Notes: generated by a model from the letters alone, not told the origin. A stretch of DNA of 5,776 nucleotides from Candidatus Melainabacteria bacterium (GCA_016209785.1 JACQVM010000105.1:1-5776), one strand, 5' to 3'; shown: positions 1 to 5,621, counted from the stretch's first letter. A program made the numbers and translations.

Positions 1-2
1 AT

Positions 3-800
3 TCTTTTGTCAGTCACAGCGATTCTATAAGAGGTGACCTCGAAAACATTTGCTTAAGAGCAGGTGAAAAATTAAAGCAAAGTGCTCTTGACTCCATCAA
101 CAATCTTAGAGAACAAGTCAATGCCTACAAACTTGACTTGCTCAGCACCAGCAAATCACTTAACTCATCGGTGCTCATTCCCAATTTAAGGGAGCACATA
201 AGTCAATTGAAAGGTACTGCGCACGATCTTAAGGCTCAGTTTGTGCAGCACATAGCAGACACAACAACCCAGCAGATCTCTGAGCTTGAGTCTCGCTATA
301 CAACTATCGCGCAGGAACTTGACCAGCTTGTTGAGAGGCTATCATTGGAACTTGAGCAAACATTCCCTGCCCATGAGCTTAAACTAACAGAGGCGGGGGG
401 AGCAGCAGAAAAAAAAATTGAAGAGTCCATCACAAACCTCAGTACTTTATTTGAGGAAACAGAAAAACAAATTTCCCAGATAACCCTTCAAAGCAGTCAG
501 CTAGCTGAGACAGACAGTAAGACAACTGCCTCAGATGTACTAGCTGAGCAGGAAGCCTCCAGGACATACTTGCAAAAGCTCAAAGATGAGGCTTCCGAAA
601 AGCTCAACTCTCAAATTCAAAGTCACATCAGTTGCCTGGAGAAAGAAGGGCAGCAGGCTCAACTGGCATTATCCACTAGCCGAGACAAGCATGTTCAACT
701 AGTTGCCCAAACAGCTAATAACGCAGTTGAACAAATTAAGGAAGCACTCAAGGAAGCCTTTCAGGCCATTCAAGTGGAAGGTAGCAAGTACTTAGAATAA
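3..800 (+). CDS. Coiled-coil protein, C-terminal part (5' end outside window)
   Basis: The frame is open from the first complete codon at position 3, so this is the C-terminal 265 residues of a longer protein. A TTG at 138 is the first start-like codon in the window but has no ribosome binding site, and the same type of helical sequence continues upstream of it, so I do not treat it as the start. The product is almost entirely predicted helix, rich in Gln, Glu, Lys, Ser, Thr and Ala, with leucine or isoleucine spaced as in heptads (for example LEKEGQQAQLALSTSRDKH near the C-terminus). There is one Cys, no membrane segment and almost no Pro or Trp after the first third. I recognise no catalytic domain, and coiled-coil composition alone cannot assign a role. 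A structural, scaffold, or toxin/effector stalk function are all possible. The stop TAA at 798-800 is 20 bp before the ATG at 821. An ART-like gene follows on the same strand, so co-transcription is likely. Confidence 0.8.
   Translation, partial: SFVSHSDSIRGDLENICLRAGEKLKQSALDSINNLREQVNAYKLDLLSTSKSLNSSVLIPNLREHISQLKGTAHDLKAQFVQHIADTTTQQISELESRYTTIAQELDQLVERLSLELEQTFPAHELKLTEAGGAAEKKIEESITNLSTLFEETEKQISQITLQSSQLAETDSKTTASDVLAEQEASRTYLQKLKDEASEKLNSQIQSHISCLEKEGQQAQLALSTSRDKHVQLVAQTANNAVEQIKEALKEAFQAIQVEGSKYLE
395..417 (+). repeat. Homopolymer tracts G6 and A9 inside the coiled-coil gene
   Basis: Six G (395-400) and nine A (409-417) lie within 23 bp of each other in the coding sequence. In the reading frame the A tract forms A AAA AAA (410-416), a heptamer that permits slippage. 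A -1 shift would read AAT TGA and stop at 421. Coiled-coil sequence continues in the original frame on both sides, so the copy shown here is in frame. Confidence 0.6.
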
Positions 801-820
801 GCGGGTCTCAAAAACAAATT

Positions 821-925
821 ATGTTTTATCCACAAACCATGAGAAAGGTTTTGGAGTCAGCTCTTGTGGGCATAGAGGACTATGGACCGGAGGCACGTTA
901 CTTGAGCCCCACTTCGGAGGGCTGA
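821..925 (+). other. Short open stretch, probable displaced N-terminus of the ART-like gene
   Basis: An ATG at 821, with a second in-frame ATG at 839, opens a 34-codon (or 28-codon) frame ending at TGA 923-925. The shorter version reads MRKVLESALVGIEDYGPEAR and then YLSPTSEG. It looks like ordinary protein, with helix-forming charged and hydrophobic alternation. The next gene is open in the frame one base back from about 796 through 1602 but has no ATG or GTG, and no TTG before 976. Joining this stretch to that frame by a -1 shift anywhere between about 900 and 922 (a C4 run at 907-910 and G3 at 919-921 are candidate spots) gives a continuous protein of roughly 255 residues. I infer a frameshift mutation, sequence error or programmed shift. 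An unrelated short peptide is the alternative. Confidence 0.4.
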
Positions 926-975
926 TCACGGACAAATTTCCTCAGCACGAAGCCCCGCCACCGCTTGTCCAGTTT

Positions 976-1602
976 TTGGAAAAGTGGGACTTGGTGGAGC
1001 GCAGTGAAGATGCTAGTGAGCTTTTTCTCTATCATGGCACTAACTGCTACCGGCGTTGGGAGATAAACAAAGCAGGCTGTCTTTTGCCAGGTCGTAGCGG
1101 CTTAAGCTTCTTTTCAGCCCGCCCAGAGACAGCATACCGATACGCCAGAGCTGCTTGTCTGCGAGATATGGGTGTAGGAGCTGCTAATTCATTAATTTCT
1201 GAGCCTATTGTCTTAAAGGTTCGTTTTACAAAAAGAACTTGGATGCAGGCTGATTTCATTGCCGCTGAACCCATGCAAACATGTGGCAACAGACTCGAGT
1301 TGTCTGTAGCAGTATTAGGACCAATTCCAAGCCATTACATTGTGCAGGTCTTCCACTGTACCCACGGACATCGCACAGTTGTCCGTGACTTACCCGTTAG
1401 AAGTTTTGCCGACGGCACTTTACGGCAAGGAATTAGCCGACTAAGGCACAGAACAAGCCACTTCCGTCTGGATACATACCTTTTAGCTAGGGTAGGAAAG
1501 TTGGTTGGCTCTCTTGGTTGCCTTCTTAGTGGTAAACATACACCAGAGGCAACCACGCAAGATGAATTGTACCGCCTCTGTCAGGCTGCTACACGACCAT
1601 AA
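976..1602 (+). CDS. Putative ADP-ribosyltransferase-fold (PARP/KptA-like) protein
   Basis: The start shown is the first TTG in frame (208 residues), but it has no ribosome binding site. The same frame is open from 796, so the true N-terminus is probably longer (see 821-925). From TTG as residue 1, YHGT with H20 matches the first ART motif. GLSFFSARPETAYRYA (42-57) matches the second, and Y56 lies ten residues after the second Phe, the spacing of the catalytic Tyr in PARP1. RLELSVAVLGPIPSHYIV (106-123) resembles the third strand, with E108 as the candidate catalytic Glu before a GPIP turn. Proteins of this H-Y-E class use NAD+ to modify proteins, nucleic acids or small molecules; KptA relatives remove a 2'-phosphate from RNA. 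The C-terminal 80 residues are basic and unassigned. There is no signal peptide in this version. It lies between the coiled-coil gene and a secreted-protein gene (15 bp to the next ATG). The fold call rests on motif order alone, and the substrate is unknown. Confidence 0.6.
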   Translation: MEKWDLVERSEDASELFLYHGTNCYRRWEINKAGCLLPGRSGLSFFSARPETAYRYARAACLRDMGVGAANSLISEPIVLKVRFTKRTWMQADFIAAEPMQTCGNRLELSVAVLGPIPSHYIVQVFHCTHGHRTVVRDLPVRSFADGTLRQGISRLRHRTSHFRLDTYLLARVGKLVGSLGCLLSGKHTPEATTQDELYRLCQAATRP

Positions 1603-1617
1603 ATGAGTACCTAGACA

Positions 1618-2313
1618 ATGAATCACATGCATTTCGGACTGGCATACTGTCTGGCTTCACTGATTACCATACTGATGTCCCATATGCTTACCGTAGCCGC
1701 AGGAGCTCAAGGAGCCATAAGCCAAGAAATGGATCAGTGGCTCAATCAAGTTGACAATCCAGCAAATTGGCAGTCTGCGCCTAATCTGCCTCAGTCTCCA
1801 CCATACAGAACCACCCTGCCCTACAAGACATCTGGACAAACTAGTACCAACTACCAAGCTAACAGTTTAGCTACACCATCTAGGGCACCTATCACACAAA
1901 GCAAGTTGTTGCCTGGTAGAGCTAGGGTAGTTCAGCAAAATCCTTTTAAATTAAGCCGTCAAGAGATTTTGCGCATTATGCTTGGAGGATCTAACAACGC
2001 TATGACTAAGAACCCTAATGCAGTTTATGGTGCCCGTGATAATCTTCAGTTAGCAAGCGATGCAGCAGCACAAGCAGAGTCCGCATGCAGCAGAGCATAT
2101 TATGCAGGCAACCGGGACGAAGCTTTGTCAGCTGCCGCTGAAGCCCAAAACCAAGCCAATGTTGCCCGGGCTGCTGCTGACAGGGCCACCCAAGCTGCCT
2201 CAGATGGATCCAGCGAAGCTAAAGATGCAGCCTCTGCCGCTCATAGTGAGTCCTCCCGTGCTCAAGCTGCTGCTGATAGGGCTGCCGCACATGCACACGG
2301 AGCAACATGGTAA
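1618..2313 (+). CDS. Secreted alanine-rich helical protein of unknown function
   Basis: This 231-residue protein starts at ATG 1618, 15 bp after the previous stop, with no clear ribosome binding site; translation may be coupled. Met4 and Met20 are alternative starts, but the first gives the most complete signal peptide. A hydrophobic stretch at about 7-28 ends in AGA before Gln31, a good signal peptidase I site, so export across the inner membrane is likely. Residues 31-105 are Pro, Gln, Ser, Thr and Asn rich and probably disordered. A short helix at about 112-122 (SRQEILRIMLGG) follows. Residues 143-226 are Ala-rich helix with AAADRA repeated at 185-190 and 217-222, suggesting a coiled coil or helical bundle. 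One Cys (157) lies in this helix. I recognise no enzyme motif. A structural periplasmic or surface role is only a guess. The Ala-rich part would give misleading database matches to other low-complexity helical proteins. Confidence 0.75.
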   Translation: MNHMHFGLAYCLASLITILMSHMLTVAAGAQGAISQEMDQWLNQVDNPANWQSAPNLPQSPPYRTTLPYKTSGQTSTNYQANSLATPSRAPITQSKLLPGRARVVQQNPFKLSRQEILRIMLGGSNNAMTKNPNAVYGARDNLQLASDAAAQAESACSRAYYAGNRDEALSAAAEAQNQANVARAAADRATQAASDGSSEAKDAASAAHSESSRAQAAADRAAAHAHGATW

Positions 2314-2351
2314 ACCCAAACATTAAAAGATATAGAGCTAAGATGTAACGG

Positions 2352-2380
2352 TTGTCAGCCATCGATACAAGATATATCCT
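2352..2380 (+). promoter_or_regulatory. Candidate sigma70-type promoter for mmsA
   Basis: TTGTCA (2352-2357, five of six consensus bases) and TATCCT (2375-2380, four of six) are separated by 17 bp in the 118-bp gap before mmsA. An overlapping TATATC at 2373 would give a 15-bp spacer. This would put the transcript start near 2387 with a leader of about 45 bases. No terminator hairpin is visible after the preceding gene, so read-through is also possible. Confidence 0.35.
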
Positions 2381-2418
2381 GGTGCCATTGCTCAATCACA
2401 TGTTTTAAACCTTTGTCT

Positions 2419-2423
2419 GGAGG
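2419..2423 (+). promoter_or_regulatory. Strong ribosome binding site of mmsA
   Basis: GGAGG lies 8 bases before ATG 2432. It is the best Shine-Dalgarno match in the window and fixes the mmsA start. Confidence 0.85.
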
Positions 2424-2431
2424 ACCTGGCG

Positions 2432-3955
2432 ATGGCTGTTACGCAAAGCAATGTTGTTACTGCCTGCAAGCTTTTAATCGGTGGCAAGTGGCTGGATTCC
2501 AGCACAACTGAGTATGGGACTGTAACTAATCCCTCGACAGGTGAAGTCATTGCCCGCGTACCCATGTCTGGCGGGCAGGACGTAGATCGTGCTGTTACAG
2601 AGGCCCATAAAGCCTTTCCTGAGTGGGCTGAAACCCCAGCAGTTGAACGTGCCCGCATCATGATGAAGTTTAGGAGTCTTCTTGAGACTCATTACGAAGA
2701 AATTGCAAAAACCGTAACCCGTGAGCATGGCAAGACAATAGCTGAAGCCCGTGCTTCAGTTAGCCGTGGCATAGAAGTAGTTGAGTTTGCTTTAGGCATC
2801 CCTAGCCTAATTATGGGACAATCCATTGAAAACATTGCCCGCAATGTTGACTGTGAAACCATAAGGCATCCACTAGGAGTATGCGTAGGCATTACCCCCT
2901 TTAACTTCCCTGCCATGGTACCACTGTGGATGTATCCGGTAGCACTTACTTGCGGCAACACCTTTGTGCTGAAACCATCCGAAAAGGTTCCACTTTCCAG
3001 TTGCCTTATAGCTGAACTTCTGCTCGAGGCAGGACTGCCAGATGGTGTGTTTAACATTGTACATGGCGGCAAAGAAGCTGTTGATGCACTATTAACCCAC
3101 GGGCTTGTTAAGGCCATTTCTTTTGTAGGCTCAACTCCTATAGCCCGATACATTTATCAAACTGGTACTGCCCATGGCAAACGTGTTCAGTCAGCCGGTG
3201 GAGCTAAAAACCACATCATCATCATGCCAGACGCAGATGTAGCACAAACTGTTCAGGCTATTCAAGCCTCTGCATTTGGTTGTGCTGGTGAACGCTGCAT
3301 GGCTGGAAGTCTGGCTATACCAGTAGGTAAAGCAGCCGATGCTATTGTGCCTGCCTTAGTGGACGCAGCTAAAGCCATGTCGGTCGGTCGCACAGACACA
3401 GGCAGCCAAGTAGATATGGGACCTGTAATTACCCATGAACACCTAGTGCGCGTTACGAGCCTCATCGAAAAAGGCTTAAGCGAAGGAGCACAACTTTTGA
3501 TCGATGGACGCAACGTTAAGGTAGTTGATGCACCTAAGGGATTTTTCCTGGGTCCAACAATTTTCGATAAGACTCGTCCAGGCATGAGCATTGTCCGCGA
3601 GGAAATTTTTGGTCCAGTATTATCCGTGGTGCGAACAGATTCTATCGAAGAAGCAGTGGCTCTAGGCAAAGATTGTCCTTATGGCAACGGGGCAGTGATA
3701 TTTACAAACTCCGGGCGTGCTGCACGAGAGTTCAAACATCATTTTAATGCCGGTATGATTGGCATCAACGTAGGGGTCCCTGCTCCCATGGCCTGGTTCC
3801 CATTTACTGGCTGGAACAACTCCTTCTTTGGTGACCTGCACATTCAAGGGCAGGAAAGTATTTACTTTTACACGCAACAAAAAATGACCATGACTCGCTG
3901 GTTTGAACAAACCAAAAACAAGTTTCAAGACCCGATTTGGAAAGCCAGAGGCTAA
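2432..3955 (+). CDS. mmsA: CoA-acylating methylmalonate-semialdehyde dehydrogenase
   Basis: This 507-residue protein has the full length of the family. It oxidises methylmalonate semialdehyde (or malonate semialdehyde) with NAD+ and CoA to propionyl-CoA (or acetyl-CoA) and CO2, in the cytoplasm, at the end of valine, thymine or inositol breakdown. Visible family marks are the IGGKW start of the fold (17-20 region), TPFNFP (155-160), the KPSE cofactor segment at 181-184, and FVGST (231-235). GGAKNH (256-261) has Ala where hydrolytic aldehyde dehydrogenases carry a catalytic Glu, as expected for CoA acylation. CAGERCMA follows with catalytic Cys289. EEIFGPVLSVV begins at 390, and the MmsA-type tail includes NVGVPAP and FFGDLH. 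After the catalytic Cys the sequence is CMAGS, where many relatives have CMALS; this is a minor difference. The strong upstream GGAGG supports the start. No other gene of these pathways is in the window, so the physiological substrate cannot be fixed. Confidence 0.96.
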   Translation: MAVTQSNVVTACKLLIGGKWLDSSTTEYGTVTNPSTGEVIARVPMSGGQDVDRAVTEAHKAFPEWAETPAVERARIMMKFRSLLETHYEEIAKTVTREHGKTIAEARASVSRGIEVVEFALGIPSLIMGQSIENIARNVDCETIRHPLGVCVGITPFNFPAMVPLWMYPVALTCGNTFVLKPSEKVPLSSCLIAELLLEAGLPDGVFNIVHGGKEAVDALLTHGLVKAISFVGSTPIARYIYQTGTAHGKRVQSAGGAKNHIIIMPDADVAQTVQAIQASAFGCAGERCMAGSLAIPVGKAADAIVPALVDAAKAMSVGRTDTGSQVDMGPVITHEHLVRVTSLIEKGLSEGAQLLIDGRNVKVVDAPKGFFLGPTIFDKTRPGMSIVREEIFGPVLSVVRTDSIEEAVALGKDCPYGNGAVIFTNSGRAAREFKHHFNAGMIGINVGVPAPMAWFPFTGWNNSFFGDLHIQGQESIYFYTQQKMTMTRWFEQTKNKFQDPIWKARG

Positions 3956-3962
3956 GCGCTAC

Positions 3963-4787
3963 TCACTTTCTTACATGAATTGCTGTGCCACCTGGGGGCA
4001 TCACCGGCACTCGCTCAGGTGGACATATTATTTTGTTGGCCAGTCCCAGCTTTTCTAGCACTAAGACAACATACCAAGAAAGATCTAGCTCATACCACTT
4101 AAGCCCATGTCGGGCTGAAGTAGGGATTGCATGGTGATTGTTGTGCCAACCTTCACCCAAGGACAATAGTCCTACCCACCAAACATTCTTGCTGTTGTCG
4201 ACCGTTTCATAAGAGCGATAACCAACGCTAGGTAAATGACAAACTGAGTTAACTAGCTGAGTGCTCAGAAAAACAATAGCTGTAGCAGCAAGATTAACAA
4301 AAAGAACCCATGGACCAAAAAACATAAAAATGGCAACACGAAACAAAATACTAACTGTAAGACACACTATAGGACTTTTAAGTGAATGAGCATCACCCAG
4401 ACATCGCATCAAAGGATCACTAAGCAAATCCTTACATTGTCTGTGTAACTCTCCATCAGATTGATAGTTCTTTGCTTTGTCCATCCACCCCCCCAAAGCA
4501 TGAAAGAATCCATCCTGGGGAGAATGTGGATCCCCTTTTGTGTCTGATTTTTGGTGATGCAGCCGATGAACACCCACCCAGACAATTGGCGCACCCATAA
4601 GGCTCAAATAACCACCTAAAACAAGAAGATACCTGAGCCATTTAGGCACAGCAAATGCTTTGTGGGTCAAAAGCCGATGATAACCAAGCGTAATGCCAAG
4701 ACCATGATAAAGGTAAAAAACAATAAACCAACCTGCTAGAGCAAGGACATTTACCTTGCAAGTCCCAATTAAGCTTTCCAACAACAA
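3963..4787 (-). CDS. Membrane fatty-acyl desaturase (delta-9, DesC/OLE1 type)
   Basis: This di-iron integral membrane desaturase introduces a double bond into a saturated acyl chain (acyl-lipid or acyl-CoA), usually to keep membranes fluid. All three histidine boxes are present: HRLLTH (37-42), HRLHH (74-78) and HNNHH (215-219). NSVCH (180-184) supplies a further conserved Asn/His pair. Hydrophobic segments lie at about 13-36, 52-72 and a double one at about 140-179, giving the usual four-helix layout with boxes on the cytoplasmic side. At 272-274 residues it is short like cyanobacterial DesC proteins and lacks the cytochrome b5 domain of fungal OLE1, so a separate electron donor is needed. 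Three consecutive TTG codons (4787, 4784, 4781) can start it; an in-frame TGA lies seven codons upstream of the first. Spacing to AGGAG favours the second or third. It converges on mmsA with a 7-bp gap. Delta-9 regioselectivity is inferred from family resemblance. Confidence 0.93.
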   Translation of the reverse strand: MLLESLIGTCKVNVLALAGWFIVFYLYHGLGITLGYHRLLTHKAFAVPKWLRYLLVLGGYLSLMGAPIVWVGVHRLHHQKSDTKGDPHSPQDGFFHALGGWMDKAKNYQSDGELHRQCKDLLSDPLMRCLGDAHSLKSPIVCLTVSILFRVAIFMFFGPWVLFVNLAATAIVFLSTQLVNSVCHLPSVGYRSYETVDNSKNVWWVGLLSLGEGWHNNHHAIPTSARHGLKWYELDLSWYVVLVLEKLGLANKIICPPERVPVMPPGGTAIHVRK

Positions 4788-4794
4788 CTCTCCT
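4788..4794 (-). promoter_or_regulatory. Ribosome binding site of the desaturase, deciding among three TTG starts
   Basis: On the minus strand AGGAGAG sits directly before TTG TTG TTG. The spacing from AGGAG is 2, 5 and 8 bases to the first, second and third TTG. The first is too close, so initiation at 4784 or 4781 is more likely than at 4787. Confidence 0.65.
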
Positions 4795-4841
4795 GCGTAG
4801 CGCGATCATCGTGACCATAGCACCTTTTTGTTACCCCTATG

Positions 4842-4850
4842 TTTATAGCA
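4842..4850 (-). promoter_or_regulatory. Candidate extended -10 promoter of the desaturase
   Basis: The minus strand reads TGC followed by TATAAA, an extended -10 arrangement about 50 bases before the desaturase start. No good -35 is at standard spacing: TTGGCA at 4869-4874 is 21 bases away and lies inside a dyad. Weak support from sequence alone. Confidence 0.35.
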
Positions 4851-4854
4851 CAGT

Positions 4855-4874
4855 CCAAGCACCTTGGCTGCCAA
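4855..4874. promoter_or_regulatory. Two overlapping inverted repeats, possible operator
   Basis: CCAAG-CAC-CTTGG (4855-4867) and TTGGC-T-GCCAA (4864-4874) share TTGG. The hexamer CCAAGC therefore occurs twice, 16 bp apart, with its complement between. They sit just upstream of the candidate desaturase -10, where an operator or activator site would act. No regulator family is implied by the sequence. Confidence 0.35.
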
Positions 4875-4924
4875 GCATAAACTGTTGTACACAGTTCCGA
4901 AATCTGCTTGACAGCGCCTTAAAA

Positions 4925-4947
4925 GCTCTGGTGTTCCTCACCAGAGC
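4925..4947 (-). terminator. Perfect 9-bp hairpin, terminator-like on the minus strand
   Basis: GCTCTGGTG (4925-4933) and CACCAGAGC (4939-4947) pair perfectly around a 5-base loop. Read on the minus strand the stem is followed by TTTTAAGG, a short U tract like an intrinsic terminator. No coding gene on the minus strand ends here, so it may stop antisense transcription coming from the TPR gene, or be a structured leader or protein-binding dyad. On the plus strand no U tract follows. Confidence 0.4.
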
Positions 4948-4971
4948 ACTAAGTAGCACTTCCTTTAGTGC
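4946..4971 (+). repeat. Second inverted repeat overlapping the hairpin
   Basis: GCACTAA (4946-4952) and TTAGTGC (4965-4971) can pair around a 12-base loop. A shorter alternative pairs GCACT (4956-4960) with AGTGC (4967-4971). The first arm shares two bases with the 4925-4947 hairpin, so the two folds compete slightly. Significance is uncertain. Confidence 0.3.
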
Positions 4972-5003
4972 CTGGTTAACGTCTAGCTATGTTTGTACTC
5001 CTT

Positions 5004-5009
5004 TATAAT
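5004..5009 (+). promoter_or_regulatory. Candidate -10 (TATAAT) of the TPR lipoprotein operon
   Basis: A perfect TATAAT lies 30 bp before ATG 5034, placing the transcript start near 5016, just before the GGAG ribosome binding site. No clear -35 is found at 16-18 bp (the bases are GTCTAG at 17), so an activator may be needed. The position also argues against the longer reading frame that starts at 4989. Confidence 0.4.
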
Positions 5010-5020
5010 TGTGCACGTGT

Positions 5021-5024
5021 GGAG
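5021..5024 (+). promoter_or_regulatory. Ribosome binding site fixing the TPR lipoprotein start
   Basis: GGAG is 9 bases before ATG 5034. The alternative ATG at 4989 has no comparable site. Confidence 0.65.
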
Positions 5025-5033
5025 CGTAAAGAC

Positions 5034-5618
5034 ATGACATTGACAGCCCAACTGCTAATCTTTGCCTTTGTAATCCTAACCATAACCTCATGCAGCCAAG
5101 CATTGCACGAAGATATGGGAAAACGTTTAGAGCAAGCTGGAGACCTTGCAGGTGCCATTGCCGAGTATCGTAAGGCAACAGACGTTAGCCCTACCTCGAG
5201 CAAGGCACATATGACACTTGCAGTTGCATTAGTAAAGTCCGGAGATCTAAAGGAAGCAGAGAAAGAGCTACGTGAGGCTGTTCGCCTTGAGGTAAATTCA
5301 GTTGAGGCACACTTGGCCTTAGCTGACACTCTTCTAAAACGCAACAACTGGGCAGAGGCAAAAACCGAATTTGAAGTAGCATCAATATATAAGCCTAAAT
5401 GCGCTGCCTGTATACGCGGGCTAGGGCTTGTGCTTGAGGGACAGGGCAACACTAACGGTGCCATCGAAAAGTACAAACAAGCACTCGACCTTGATAATCA
5501 GTATGTTGATGCTCACGTAAGTCTAGGGCTAGCCTTAGGCAAGCAAGGCGATACCTTAGGTGCTCGCAAGGAAATTGAAGAGGCTAATCGCTTACGCACC
5601 ACCCAGAAATCTAAGTAG
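5034..5618 (+). CDS. TPR-repeat lipoprotein
   Basis: This is a 194-residue protein when started at ATG 5034. The frame also opens at ATG 4989, but that adds 15 residues before an otherwise perfect lipoprotein signal, crosses a TATAAT and lacks a ribosome binding site. Residues 1-19 form a hydrophobic signal peptide ending in the lipobox ITSC with Cys20, so the mature protein should be lipid-anchored at the membrane. The rest is about five tetratricopeptide repeats (roughly 24-53, 57-90, 91-124, 125-158 and 159-190), with the typical Gly/Ala/Tyr pattern such as GDLAGAIAEYRKA. TPRs bind partner proteins or peptides, and many such lipoproteins assist envelope assembly or secretion; the partner here is unknown. 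A CAAC motif (Cys123, Cys126) in the loop between repeats could form a disulfide or bind a metal. The stop is 3 bp before the next gene, so the two are likely co-transcribed. Confidence 0.88.
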   Translation: MTLTAQLLIFAFVILTITSCSQALHEDMGKRLEQAGDLAGAIAEYRKATDVSPTSSKAHMTLAVALVKSGDLKEAEKELREAVRLEVNSVEAHLALADTLLKRNNWAEAKTEFEVASIYKPKCAACIRGLGLVLEGQGNTNGAIEKYKQALDLDNQYVDAHVSLGLALGKQGDTLGARKEIEEANRLRTTQKSK

Positions 5619-5621
5619 CTT

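Noticed and set aside
811..827. AAAAC / GTTTT inverted repeat after the coiled-coil gene
   Set aside because: The 5-bp AT-rich stem is too weak for a terminator and no strong GC stem accompanies it.
1603..1614. ATG immediately after the ART-like gene stop
   Set aside because: It encodes only three residues before TAG; the real next start is ATG 1618.
2060..2326. 88-codon plus-strand frame overlapping the Ala-rich gene
   Set aside because: It is produced by the repetitive Gcn-rich codons of the gene in another frame; it has no start signal and a Lys/Pro/Leu-rich artificial composition.
2692..3153. 153-codon minus-strand open frame opposite mmsA
   Set aside because: It is antisense to unambiguous MmsA coding sequence; its Ser/Pro-rich translation looks like a shadow.
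3988..4022. CCACCTG / CAGGTGG inverted repeat near the desaturase 3' end
   Set aside because: It falls inside codons for two Pro-Pro segments of the desaturase tail, has a 21-base loop and no U tract, so it is likely coincidental and not a terminator.
4908..4913. Perfect TTGACA as a plus-strand -35 box
   Set aside because: No -10-like hexamer occurs at 16-18 bp (GTGTTC at 17); the hairpin begins there instead.
4811..5008. 65-codon plus-strand open frame starting GTG in the divergent region
   Set aside because: There is no ribosome binding site, its composition is not gene-like, and it runs through the dyads, hairpin and candidate promoters.
5003..5476. 157-codon minus-strand open frame opposite the TPR gene
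   Set aside because: It lies wholly antisense to a gene with clear TPR and lipobox signals, is rich in Ser/Arg as expected of an antisense reading, and shows no family motif or start signal.
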